33,875 bases of DNA from Oscillospiraceae bacterium (GCA_022792945.1 JAAWBZ010000087.1:1-33875); one strand, 5' to 3'. Counted from the stretch's first letter, positions 23,337 to 30,605 are shown. Program-made: numbers and translations. The notes: a model not told the origin generated them from the letters alone.

Positions 23337-24607
23337 AAAATATCTTCAAAATTTCCGATTCTCCCGACGGCCTTTCTTCCGAGGAGATCCGGCAGGCGCT
23401 TCTTAAAAGTCTTTCGGGCCGCTCCCTGAAGAAAGTACTCATTCTGCCGCCGGATTTCACCAGATTTCATTCCAATGCGGGCCTGATTACCAACCTCTGC
23501 TATCACGCGCTGACCGCGGCGGGGGCAGAGGTGGATATCATGCCGGCCTTGGGCACCCACGTCGCTGTTTCACCGGAGCAGTGGCAGGTCATGTTCGGCG
23601 ACATCCCCTACGAAAAAATGCTGGTACACGACTGGCGCAACGATGTGATGCGCCTTGGCGAGGTGCCTGCCGCTTACCTGGAGGAGATCACCGAGGGTCT
23701 CTGGCACGAGCCCGTCAGCGTAGAAATCAACCGGCGGGTCATGGACGAAGCGTATGACCTGATTATCTCCCCCGGCCAGGTCGTGCCCCATGAAGTAATT
23801 GGCATGTCCAACCATGCCAAAAACCTGTTCGTCGGAGTCGGCGGCAGCGATATGATCAACAAGTCGCATATGGTTGGCGCCGTCTATGGCATGGAGCGGA
23901 TGATGGGCAGGGATCACACGCCAGTCCGCAAGCTTTTCGACTATGGCATGGAGCGCTTTTTGTCAAAACGTCCGATCCTGTTTGTCCTGACCGTCACAAC
24001 CGCGCCTGGCGGCGCCATCAGGACACACGGGCTGTTCATCGGCGAGGGCCGGGCGTGTCTGACTGAGGCGGTAAAACTGGCACAGAAGAAAAACATTGAC
24101 TTCGTGGAGCATGGTCTCAAAAAATGCGTTGTCTATCTCGATCCCAGTGAGTTTCAGAGCACCTGGCTTGGCAACAAGGCTGTATATCGCACCCGCATGG
24201 CCATGGCCGACGGCGGCGAACTGATCATCCTGGCGCCCGGTGTGGAACGCTTCGGCGAAGACACACTGGTGGATGACCTGATCCGCAAATACGGCTATCA
24301 CGGCCGGCTTCACACGCTGGACGTGTTCCAGCGGCCGGAGAGCGGGGACCTTCGCGGAAACATGGGCGCCGCGGCGCATCTGATCCACGGCTCCAGTGAC
24401 GGCCGGTTCACCATCACTTATGCGGTCAGGGATATCTCTCAGGAAGAAATCACGTCTGTTGGCTTTATACCGGCCAGCTATGACGAGTTGGCAAAAAAAT
24501 ACGATCCGTCAAAACTTCAGTACGGTTATAACACCGTGGACGGCGAGGAAGTCTATTACATTCCCAACCCCGCGCTTGGCCTATGGATCAACCGGGAAAA
24601 GTTCTGA
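23333..24607 (+). CDS. LarA-type nickel-pincer 2-hydroxyacid racemase/epimerase
   Basis: A 424-residue LarA homologue closer to lactate racemase than the one at 6819-8168. Asp41 and Arg44 of PPDFTRFH correspond to the D-x-T-R motif, His76 (LGTHV) to LarA His108, His153 (VVPHEV) to His174, Lys163 (NHAKNL) to Lys184 and His179 (NKSHM) to His200. The spacings 153-163-179 are 10 and 16, exactly as in LarA. LarA enzymes move hydride between C2 of a 2-hydroxy acid and a nickel-pincer nucleotide made by LarB, LarC and LarE, none of which is in the window. As last gene of an aldonate operon it is more likely an aldonate C2 epimerase than a lactate racemase (inference). It begins by ATGA overlap with the HAD gene. 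Confidence 0.82.
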   Translation: MKNIFKISDSPDGLSSEEIRQALLKSLSGRSLKKVLILPPDFTRFHSNAGLITNLCYHALTAAGAEVDIMPALGTHVAVSPEQWQVMFGDIPYEKMLVHDWRNDVMRLGEVPAAYLEEITEGLWHEPVSVEINRRVMDEAYDLIISPGQVVPHEVIGMSNHAKNLFVGVGGSDMINKSHMVGAVYGMERMMGRDHTPVRKLFDYGMERFLSKRPILFVLTVTTAPGGAIRTHGLFIGEGRACLTEAVKLAQKKNIDFVEHGLKKCVVYLDPSEFQSTWLGNKAVYRTRMAMADGGELIILAPGVERFGEDTLVDDLIRKYGYHGRLHTLDVFQRPESGDLRGNMGAAAHLIHGSSDGRFTITYAVRDISQEEITSVGFIPASYDELAKKYDPSKLQYGYNTVDGEEVYYIPNPALGLWINREKF

Positions 24608-24646
24608 AAAATTTGCAGTCCACCCATTCGCGTTTCCCCCTATATA

Positions 24647-24722
24647 AGAACCTGTATTCATAACCGGACGCGGCTGGCAGGGCGGCTAAGGCCCCAGCCT
24701 GACGGTTGTGAATACAGGTTCT
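24647..24722. repeat. 76-nt inverted-repeat element (MITE-like or terminator-like stem-loop)
   Basis: AGAACCTGTATTCATAACCG (24647-24666) pairs with CGGTTGTGAATACAGGTTCT (24703-24722): 20 pairs with a single G-U. Inside, GGCTGG (24672-24677) pairs with CCAGCC (24694-24699). No T-run follows on the plus strand and no target duplication is evident. It lies 40 bases past the last catabolic gene, exactly where base composition changes to more GC-rich. The remainder of the gap (24723-24877) contains no gene I can support. Confidence 0.75.
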
Positions 24723-24877
24723 CAGCTCGACCGGAGCCCACGGCAGCCAGGCGTGCTTTTCTTGTACTCACGCCCAAGCGACAGTGGAAGGGGAATGGAC
24801 CTGACGAGACTTCCAATGGACTGCGATGCCCTCCACAATGCCGCCAAATACGCTGACCATCGGGTCCAGCGGCTTTT

Positions 24878-25195
24878 TTATACCTCCGGCGCGCAGAGCG
24901 CTTCCACCGCTGCAGCCATCTGCTGCCAGGCCTCCAGACGCTGGCACAGAGCCGTCCGGCCCGCTGCGCTCAGGCGGTAGTATTTCCGCGTCGGTCCGCC
25001 GCTGCCGCTGCGGTGCTCGCACTCCAGAGACCCCTCCGCCCGGAGGCGGCGGAGAATTGCGTAAACCGTGCTCTCCTGCACCTCCGGAAAGCGGGCGCGA
25101 ACCTCCCGGGCGACCTCGTAGCCGTAGCGCTGCCGGCCGGACAGCGTCCCCAGGACGCACAGCTCAAGCACGCCCTTCTTCATCTGCCCGTCCAC
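24878..25195 (-). CDS. PadR-family transcriptional regulator
   Basis: A 105-residue winged-helix repressor. The PadR pattern is clear: KKGVLELCVLGTLSGRQRYG, then YEVAREVRARFPEVQESTVY, AILRRLRAEGSLECEHRSG and RKYYRLSAAGRTAL. It binds DNA as a dimer and typically represses a nearby membrane-protein or efflux gene. It overlaps the 3' end of the upstream membrane-protein gene by 32 bases. The inverted repeat at 25984-26006 in the shared promoter region is its likely operator (inference). Confidence 0.93.
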   Translation of the reverse strand: MDGQMKKGVLELCVLGTLSGRQRYGYEVAREVRARFPEVQESTVYAILRRLRAEGSLECEHRSGSGGPTRKYYRLSAAGRTALCQRLEAWQQMAAAVEALCAPEV

Positions 25196-25970
25196 GGTCC
25201 GCCTCCTTCCCTGCCAGCCGCCGCAGGATGCACCACAGTACCAGCGACGCGCTCCACCCCGCTGCGAAGGGCAGGAGGCTCGGCACAGCCTGCCGGACCT
25301 CCGGGGACATGTCGTGGAGCAGGTAGTATGCCCCGCGCAGCAGCGTCCACAGCGCCAGGGCCTGGGCCTGGAGGCAGACGTAGTAGACCGAGCGCCGGAT
25401 GGCCCGCACCGCCGCCAGCACGAATACGATCAGCACTGCCCCCTGCGCCAGCGCCAGGGCGAGGTTGGCCACCGCCCCGGCCAGGTAGGGCGGCACGCCG
25501 GTGAGCAGCGTCCCGCCGGTGAGCAGCAGCCACAGCTGTACGATGAGGACCGCCGCCAACGCGCCGCCCAGGGCCGTCACCGGCGTCCGCCGGCCCGCGG
25601 CCTGGGGAGAAACCGCCGCCGCCACGCGGCCACCCAGCAGCGCCCACATGGCAAAGGGCACGCCCGCCGCCAGCGCCGTCATGGCCCAAATTTTCTGGGC
25701 CATGGTCCCGGCCCGGCCGAACAGGGCCAGCGCCGCGATCAGCAGCGCCGCCGCACCCGCCGCGGCCATCGCCCGCCACGCCGGACGCCGCCGCAGGCGG
25801 CTCTGCCGCAGATCCCGCCCGAATTCCTCCGGCGACTCCCGGTAGCAGCGCCCGTCAGGGTTCTCCAGGTACTCTGCGTAGTCCTCCACCGCGTCCGCCA
25901 GATCCTCGCGGTCCAGCCAGAATGCCAGGTACACCGCCAGGCCGTACAGCCGTCCATCCGGCTTTGCCAT
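25164..25970 (-). CDS. PadR-linked multipass membrane protein with N-terminal helical (DUF1700/HAAS-like) domain
   Basis: The 268-residue product begins with a soluble helical stretch (LDREDLADAVEDYAEYLENP, residues about 17-36) like the HAAS/DUF1700 domains that accompany PadR regulators. About six hydrophobic segments follow between residues 65 and 255 (for example AMAAAGAAALLIAALALFG and VLIVQLWLLLTGGTLL), with a basic tail. I start it at ATG 25970 (MAKPDGRLYG), seven bases after GGAGG; the ATG at 25976 abuts that ribosome site. It probably acts with PadR in sensing membrane or envelope stress, but no catalytic motif is visible. Confidence 0.7.
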   Translation of the reverse strand: MAKPDGRLYGLAVYLAFWLDREDLADAVEDYAEYLENPDGRCYRESPEEFGRDLRQSRLRRRPAWRAMAAAGAAALLIAALALFGRAGTMAQKIWAMTALAAGVPFAMWALLGGRVAAAVSPQAAGRRTPVTALGGALAAVLIVQLWLLLTGGTLLTGVPPYLAGAVANLALALAQGAVLIVFVLAAVRAIRRSVYYVCLQAQALALWTLLRGAYYLLHDMSPEVRQAVPSLLPFAAGWSASLVLWCILRRLAGKEADRGRADEEGRA

Positions 25971-25983
25971 GTCCATCCCTCCA

Positions 25984-26006
25984 ACTACTGTTTTATAATC
26001 AGTAGT
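25984..26006. promoter_or_regulatory. Inverted repeat, likely PadR operator
   Basis: ACTACTG (25984-25990) and CAGTAGT (26000-26006) are perfect complements nine bases apart. The repeat covers the predicted start site of the leftward promoter and lies 14 bases before the membrane-protein ATG, a typical place for autoregulation by the downstream PadR. Confidence 0.65.
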
Positions 26007-26009
26007 GAC

Positions 26010-26038
26010 AGTATACCAGCGCGCCGCCCCTTTGTCAA
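26010..26038 (-). promoter_or_regulatory. Promoter of the membrane protein-PadR operon
   Basis: On the minus strand TTGACA (26033-26038) and TATACT (26010-26015) are separated by 17 bases, nearly a consensus sigma-A promoter. The expected start is near 26003, inside the operator-like repeat. Confidence 0.8.
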
Positions 26039-26052
26039 GGCGCGTCTGGCGC

Positions 26053-26081
26053 TTGACACGGTATGAAAAATATGATATATA
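26053..26081 (+). promoter_or_regulatory. Promoter of the AbrB-ABC transporter operon
   Basis: TTGACA (26053-26058) and TATATA (26076-26081) are 17 bases apart, in a locally AT-rich tract (26066-26095) within otherwise GC-rich DNA. It is divergent from the promoter at 26010-26038, and the two -35 boxes are 14 bases apart. Confidence 0.75.
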
Positions 26082-26118
26082 TAATTTATAATCTTTTACG
26101 CACAAGGAGGCGCGGACA

Positions 26119-26388
26119 ATGCCCGAGGGGAAGCATATTTTCGGCGTGGTCAAGGTAGGCGAGCGGGGGCAGATTGTGATCCCCAAGAAGGCCCGGGAGA
26201 TCTTCGGCATCCATGCCGGGGACGAGCTGCTGGTGCTGGGGGACGAGGCCCAGGGGCTGGCGTTGGCAAAGAACGAGAAATTTTTGAACATGGTGGAGCA
26301 GATTTTCGCCGCCTCCGACACGCCGGAGGACGCCATGCACTTCGCCGAGGCCGTCCGGCGGGCCCAGAAGCCGGAGGAGCAGCCGTGA
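26119..26388 (+). CDS. AbrB/SpoVT-family DNA-binding protein
   Basis: An 89-residue protein whose first half is a swapped-hairpin AbrB fold: VKVGERGQIVIPKKAREIFG followed by IHAGDELLVLGDEAQGLALA. The C-terminal half is a short charged helix (EDAMHFAEAVRRAQKPEE). Such proteins act as dimeric transition-state or local regulators. AAGGAGG lies eight bases before the ATG. Its stop overlaps the GTG start of the ABC ATPase by four bases, so it is probably a dedicated regulator of this small transporter operon. Confidence 0.92.
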   Translation: MPEGKHIFGVVKVGERGQIVIPKKAREIFGIHAGDELLVLGDEAQGLALAKNEKFLNMVEQIFAASDTPEDAMHFAEAVRRAQKPEEQP

Positions 26389-27116
26389 GCGCGGCGGTGG
26401 AGCTGCGCGGTCTGACCCGACGTTTCGGGAGCCGCGTGGCGGTAGACGATCTTACCCTGACCGTGGAGCAGGGGGAGATCCTGGCGCTGCTGGGCCAGAA
26501 CGGCGCGGGCAAGACCACCACTCTCCGGATGCTCAGCTGCCTGCTGCGTCCCACGGCGGGGGACGCGCGGCTCTGCGGCCACAGCGTCACCGGCGCGCCG
26601 GCGCAGGTCAAGGCGGTCATCAACGTCTCGCCCCAGGAGACCGCCGTGGCTCCGCGGCTGTCGGTGCGGGAGAATCTGGAGCTGATGGCCCGCCTCTACG
26701 GCGCGGACCGGCGGGCCGCCCGGTCGCGCGCGGCGGCGCAGATGGAGCGCTTTGCCCTGACGGACCGGGCGGGGGACCGGGCCGGGAAGCTCTCGGGGGG
26801 CCTCCAGCGGCGGCTGAGCATCGCCATGGCCCTGATCTCCCAGCCGCGGGTGCTGTTTCTGGATGAGCCGAGCCTGGGCATGGACGTGCGGGCGCGGCGG
26901 GAGCTCTGGCGGCACGTCGAGGCCCTGCGGGGGACGGTGACGGTGCTGCTGACCACCCACTATTTAGAAGAGGCCGAGCAGCTGGCTGACCGCGTGGCCA
27001 TTCTGGACGAAGGCCGCCTCCGGGCCCTGGGGACGGCAGCGGAATTGAAGGCCCGGACGGGCCTCGACAGCCTGGAGGCCGTGTTCCTGGCACTGACGAA
27101 GGAGGCGGAGGCATGA
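26385..27116 (+). CDS. ABC transporter ATP-binding protein (ABC-2 exporter type)
   Basis: A 243-residue ATPase that starts at GTG 26385. Walker A is GQNGAGKTTTLRMLS, the Q-loop follows at NVSPQETAVAP, the signature is LSGGLQRRLSIAMAL, Walker B is RVLFLDEPSLGMD and the H-loop is LLTTHYLEEAE. The family pattern is that of CcmA/NatA-like exporters. It overlaps both neighbours by four bases (GTGA and ATGA) and pairs with the permease downstream. Confidence 0.93.
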   Translation: MSAAVELRGLTRRFGSRVAVDDLTLTVEQGEILALLGQNGAGKTTTLRMLSCLLRPTAGDARLCGHSVTGAPAQVKAVINVSPQETAVAPRLSVRENLELMARLYGADRRAARSRAAAQMERFALTDRAGDRAGKLSGGLQRRLSIAMALISQPRVLFLDEPSLGMDVRARRELWRHVEALRGTVTVLLTTHYLEEAEQLADRVAILDEGRLRALGTAAELKARTGLDSLEAVFLALTKEAEA

Positions 27117-27844
27117 GGGCGATGGCGTTCGGCACGCGGTGCCGCAGGGAGCTGCTGCGGGACCCGGTGAGCCTTTTCTTCAGCGTGGGCCTGCCGGTGG
27201 CGCTGCTGGCCATGATGCACCTGATCCAGCGGAGCATCGGGGATGGCCCGGCGATCTTTGATCTGCCGCGGTTCACGCCGGGCATCGCCCTGTTCAGCCT
27301 GGCATTTCTCAGCATGTTCGCGGCCATGCTGCTGGCGGGCGACCGGGACAGCGCGTACCTGACGCGGCTGTACGCCTCGCCCATGCAGGCGGCGGACTTC
27401 CTGGCGGGCTACTGCCTGCCGCTGCTGCCGCTGGGGCTGGCCCAGGGGGCGGTGTGCTTCCTGGCGGCGTTCTGCCTGGGGCTGCGGGACGCGGCGGGGG
27501 CGCTCCGGTGCCTGCTGGCCATGGTCCCGGTGATCCTCCTGTTTATAGCCCTGGGGCTGCTGCTGGGCAGCATCCTGCGTGGGCGGCAGGTGGGGGCGAT
27601 TGCCTCCATCCTGGTGCAGGTCGTGGCGCTGAGCAGCGGCATGTGGTTCGACCTGGAGCTGATCGGCGGCGGCTTCCGCACGGTCTGCCGCCTGCTGCCC
27701 TTCGCCCGCGCTCTGGAGCTGATACAGCGCGCCATGGCCGGCAGCGCCGCCGGCGCGGCGGAGAATCTGGCGTGGGTGCTGGGCTACGCGGCGGCGATTT
27801 CGGCGGCGGCGGTGCTGCTGTTCCGGCGGCAGATGCGAGGTTAG
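27113..27844 (+). CDS. ABC-2 type transporter permease
   Basis: A 243-residue membrane protein with about six hydrophobic segments, beginning with a cytoplasmic N-terminus (TRCRRELLRDPVSLFFSVGL) usual for ABC-2 permeases. RDSAYLTRLYASPMQAADFL is the typical coupling-loop segment after the second helix. With the adjacent ATPase it should form a drug, lipid or peptide exporter of the NatAB/DrrAB kind. Substrate is unknown. A strong terminator follows 37 bases later. Confidence 0.9.
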   Translation: MRAMAFGTRCRRELLRDPVSLFFSVGLPVALLAMMHLIQRSIGDGPAIFDLPRFTPGIALFSLAFLSMFAAMLLAGDRDSAYLTRLYASPMQAADFLAGYCLPLLPLGLAQGAVCFLAAFCLGLRDAAGALRCLLAMVPVILLFIALGLLLGSILRGRQVGAIASILVQVVALSSGMWFDLELIGGGFRTVCRLLPFARALELIQRAMAGSAAGAAENLAWVLGYAAAISAAAVLLFRRQMRG

Positions 27845-27881
27845 CGCTGTGGAGCGGATGGCTGCGCCACAGATCAAAATA

Positions 27882-27904
27882 CGGCGGCCCCATCGGGGCC
27901 GCCG
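27882..27904. terminator. Bidirectional terminator between convergent genes
   Basis: CGGCGGCCCC (27882-27891) and GGGGCCGCCG (27895-27904) form a perfect 10-bp stem with a three-base loop. CTTGCTT follows on the plus strand and TATTTT on the minus strand. It serves both the rightward ABC operon and the leftward HTH gene. Confidence 0.85.
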
Positions 27905-27909
27905 CTTGC

Positions 27910-28514
27910 TTATGCTTCCATGACGTGCCGGCAGTAGCGGACCGCGCCGCACTGGGGGCAGCGCAGCTTCCGCTTCCGGAATGTATGAGGGGCCATGATA
28001 TAGGCCCGCAGCTCCGGGACAAAGCGTGCATGGCAGGCCGGGCACTCGAAGGCACCCGCCTCCCGGTCCAATACACAGGCTATGGCGATGCCGCCCGCCG
28101 CGACCACCAGCCCCACAGCGATCAGCAGGCACCGCTGCCAGGCTGCCAGCGCCGCCGCACCCGCCACAACCACCAGCGGCACCGCCGCCAGAATCGTCAG
28201 CGCCGCCACCGCCACGGACAGCAGCAGCTTCTTCCGGTTCTCCTGGGCCTGACGCACCAGATCCACCATATTATCCTCCGCCTTTCCCCGATACTCCTGA
28301 TCGGATACGCGGCCCCCGTCAGCAGCTCATTGACGCTCACCTCCAGCGCCTGGCACAGCGGCAGCAGCAGCGACACCTCCGGGAACCCATTGCCGCATTC
28401 CCACTTGGACACCGTCTTATCGCTGATGCCCAGCGCCTCGGCCAGCTGCCGCTGGGTGCGGCCCTGGCGCTTGCGTTCGGCGGCGATGAAGCGTCCGGTT
28501 TTGATCTGATCCAT
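27910..28514 (-). pseudogene. XRE-type HTH regulator with membrane and zinc-ribbon domains, split by a frameshift
   Basis: Two overlapping minus-strand frames make one gene. From ATG 28514 the first reads a Cro/C1 helix-turn-helix (RQLAEALGISDKTVSKWECG, LCQALEVSVNELLTG). It leaves the family pattern in a run of five G near 28312-28316. Adding one G continues as GGRVSDQEYRGKAEDN, straight into the second frame (MVDLVRQAQENRKK from 28269). That part has two membrane helices and a C-terminal zinc ribbon (CPACHARF, CPQCGAVRYC). The restored gene is 606 bases, 201 residues. It is either a real loss-of-function, a slippage-prone switch or an assembly error. AGGGAGG precedes the ATG. Confidence 0.8.
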
Positions 28515-28534
28515 GTGTTCCTCCCTTCGGCTTT

Positions 28535-28563
28535 ACCATAGACCAAGCCGCGGCAAATGTCCA
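28535..28563 (-). promoter_or_regulatory. Promoter of the HTH-zinc-ribbon gene
   Basis: On the minus strand TGGACA (28558-28563) and TATGGT (28535-28540) are 17 bases apart, a fair sigma-A match 20 bases before the ATG at 28514. Confidence 0.5.
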
Positions 28564-28592
28564 CCCACGATGCGCAGAATCGGACTCTCCGC

Positions 28593-29522
28593 TCAGGAGA
28601 TATCGGTCAGGCAGTCCTTCAGCTCGCGGACGGTGCGGTCAAACCGGGCCTGCTGTGCCGCGCTCAGCGGCAGCTCCACGATCTTTTCCACGCCGCCGGG
28701 ACCCAGGATGGCCGGGACGCCCACATAGACGTCCCGGTGGCCATACTCGCCGTGGAGCATGGCCGAAACCGGAATGGGCCTGCGGTCGCCGGTGAGGATG
28801 CGCCGCACGATCTCCGCCGCCGCCGCGGCGATGCCGAACACCGGCGCGCCCTTCACCTCTGAGAGATTATAGGAGACCTCGGCAATGGTGTTGCAAAGGG
28901 CGTCCCGGTCCAGGGAGCGCCCCGTCCGCGCCGCCAGCGCCGCCTCCAGAGGCTGCCCGTCCGCCGCGGCCTGCTCCCAGGGGATCACCGGCTCGCCGCC
29001 GTGCTGCCCCAGAACCCAGGCGTCCACCTGCGCCGGGGCCAGATCCAGCGTCTGGGCCAGGGCCGCGCGCAGCCGCGCCGTGTCCAGCGCCGTCCCCGCC
29101 CCCAGCACCCGGCTGTCGGGCAGGTCCGAGAGCTGCTGCGCCAGCCACGTCATCAGGTCCACCGGGTCCGTGACCACCAGGAGCACCCCCGCGAAGTCCG
29201 TGGCCATGATGGAGGGCACAATGCGTCCGATCACGGCGGCGGCATGGTCGAGCATCTCCAGCCGGGGCGTATTGGGCGGGAACTGGGCGCAGACGGACAG
29301 GACGCACACGTCCGCGTCGGCGCAGTCGTAGTAGGACCCGCCGCGCACCCGCACCCGGCGACCGGTATAGCCCAGGGCGTGCTGCAAATCAGCGGCCTCG
29401 GCCCGGGCCTTGGCCTGGTCCAGGTCGGCGAGGACCAGCTCACCGCACAGTCCCTCCGACGCCAGCTGCCAGGCCAGCGCCGCGCCTACCCTTCCCACGC
29501 CGAGGATGGCGGCCTTTGCCAT
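28593..29522 (-). CDS. L-lactate/2-hydroxyacid dehydrogenase family protein
   Basis: A 309-residue NAD-dependent enzyme of the LDH/MDH superfamily. The Rossmann motif is AILGVGRVGAALAWQL. Catalytic Asp and Arg are in GTALDTARLRAAL, and the catalytic His in LGQHGGEPV, where most LDHs have GEHGD. The substrate loop reads SVCAQFPPNTPRLEML: the transition-state Arg remains but the usual K-P-G-E/M-T and the specificity residue are replaced. It may therefore be an L-2-hydroxyisocaproate-like or other hydroxyacid dehydrogenase. I start it at ATG 29522, eight bases after GGAGG; the GTG at 29531 overlaps that site. The LysR gene lies 55 bases upstream on the same strand. Confidence 0.85.
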   Translation of the reverse strand: MAKAAILGVGRVGAALAWQLASEGLCGELVLADLDQAKARAEAADLQHALGYTGRRVRVRGGSYYDCADADVCVLSVCAQFPPNTPRLEMLDHAAAVIGRIVPSIMATDFAGVLLVVTDPVDLMTWLAQQLSDLPDSRVLGAGTALDTARLRAALAQTLDLAPAQVDAWVLGQHGGEPVIPWEQAAADGQPLEAALAARTGRSLDRDALCNTIAEVSYNLSEVKGAPVFGIAAAAAEIVRRILTGDRRPIPVSAMLHGEYGHRDVYVGVPAILGPGGVEKIVELPLSAAQQARFDRTVRELKDCLTDIS

Positions 29523-29577
29523 AGTGGGCACCTCCGTTCCGGCCCGCGCGCCGCGGACCGCGTCTATTTTTGCGCGC

Positions 29578-30450
29578 CTACAGCGCCGCCACAGTCTTTC
29601 CCGCGCAGCGGATCAGCTCCTGCACCACAGGCTTTGTCTCCTTCTTGCTCCGCACGATGATGCCCAGCTCCCGGTGCGCCCGTGGCTCGATGGGCAGGAC
29701 GCGCACGGTCTGCGGGCGGCCCTCCATGATGAGCTCCGTCATGATGCTCACCCCCAAACCGTGGGCCACCATGGAGATCACCACCGGATCGTCCACCGTG
29801 GTGGTGCGGATGCGGGGATGGACGCGGTGCCGCCGGAACATGGGCATAATATCCCGGGTGAAGCCCAGGGCCGGCATCAGAAACTCCCGCCCCTCGAACT
29901 CGCTCACCGGGAAAGCCGACCACCAGTCGTACTTCCCGTCCTGGGGCAGGATCGCCACCAGCCGGTCGTGCTTGAGGGGATAGAACTCCGCCCGCAGGTC
30001 GTCCTGCCGGCTGACGAAGGCCAGGTCCAGTGCGCCGCTGCGCACGGTGGCGTAAAGGTCCTCAATGCCGGCCATCTGGACGTCCACGCGGACGTCGGGG
30101 CAGATCCCGCGGAAGTTCTGCAAAATGGCGGGGAGCCAGTGGAGCGCCATGCTGGAGTACGCGCCCACCCGAAGGCATTGGTCCTCCTGGCGGCGGATGG
30201 CGTCGATCTGGGCCTCCAGGTCCTGCCCGGCCCCCAGGAAGCGGCGGATGGCCGGCTCCAGCTGCGCGCCGCGGGCGGTGAGGCGGGTGCCGTAGTGGCC
30301 CCGCTGGAGCAAGGGGAAGCCGGTTTCCTCCTCCAGGGCGTTCATCATGTGGGTCAGGCCCGACTGGGTGTAGCCCAGCTTCTGGGCCGACTTGGTGAAC
30401 GACCCCAGCTGTGCCGAGGTCAGCAGCGCTTCCCATTTTTTTGTATCCAT
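29578..30450 (-). CDS. LysR-family transcriptional regulator
   Basis: A 290-residue regulator with an N-terminal winged helix (LLTSAQLGSFTKSAQKLGYT, QSGLTHMMNALEEETGFPLL, RGHYGTRLTARG) and a C-terminal periplasmic-binding-like effector domain (LRVGAYSSMALHWLPAILQN onward). The domain ends RELGIIVRSKKETKPVVQEL. It precedes the dehydrogenase gene in the same direction and probably controls it together with itself. A dyad at 30475-30497 sits over its predicted start site. Confidence 0.92.
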   Translation of the reverse strand: MDTKKWEALLTSAQLGSFTKSAQKLGYTQSGLTHMMNALEEETGFPLLQRGHYGTRLTARGAQLEPAIRRFLGAGQDLEAQIDAIRRQEDQCLRVGAYSSMALHWLPAILQNFRGICPDVRVDVQMAGIEDLYATVRSGALDLAFVSRQDDLRAEFYPLKHDRLVAILPQDGKYDWWSAFPVSEFEGREFLMPALGFTRDIMPMFRRHRVHPRIRTTTVDDPVVISMVAHGLGVSIMTELIMEGRPQTVRVLPIEPRAHRELGIIVRSKKETKPVVQELIRCAGKTVAAL

Positions 30451-30474
30451 CCCGGGTTCCTCAACATTTCATCA

Positions 30475-30497
30475 GACTATGAAAAATTCTCATAGTC
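30475..30497. promoter_or_regulatory. Inverted repeat over the LysR start site, probable LysR box
   Basis: GACTATGA (30475-30482) and TCATAGTC (30490-30497) are perfect 8-base arms with a 7-base spacer. It contains the T-N11-A type symmetry of LysR boxes and covers the predicted +1 of the LysR promoter, so autorepression is likely. Confidence 0.65.
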
Positions 30498-30499
30498 CC

Positions 30500-30528
30500 A
30501 TTATAGTGCAGCGGCACAGGAAGTGCAA
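30500..30528 (-). promoter_or_regulatory. Promoter of the LysR gene
   Basis: On the minus strand TTGCAC (30523-30528) and TATAAT (30500-30505) are 17 bases apart. The start is expected near 30493, within the dyad at 30475-30497 and about 43 bases before the ATG. Confidence 0.8.
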
Positions 30529-30605
30529 GATAAACTTACGCCCGGGGCGTGTTTTCCCGATTCTACCTGTAATGTTTCCGCAATTTCCGCGTCTATACCG
30601 GTGAA

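Noticed and set aside
24768-24880. Minus-strand phrase DPMVSVFGGIVEGIAVHWKS downstream of PadR
   Set aside because: It looks protein-like, but it is only about 38 residues past the PadR region, in another frame, without a start or a recognised family.
25971-26960. Upstream extension of the membrane-protein frame to 26960
   Set aside because: The extension runs antisense through the AbrB and ABC ATPase genes. The real start at 25970 has GGAGG seven bases upstream.
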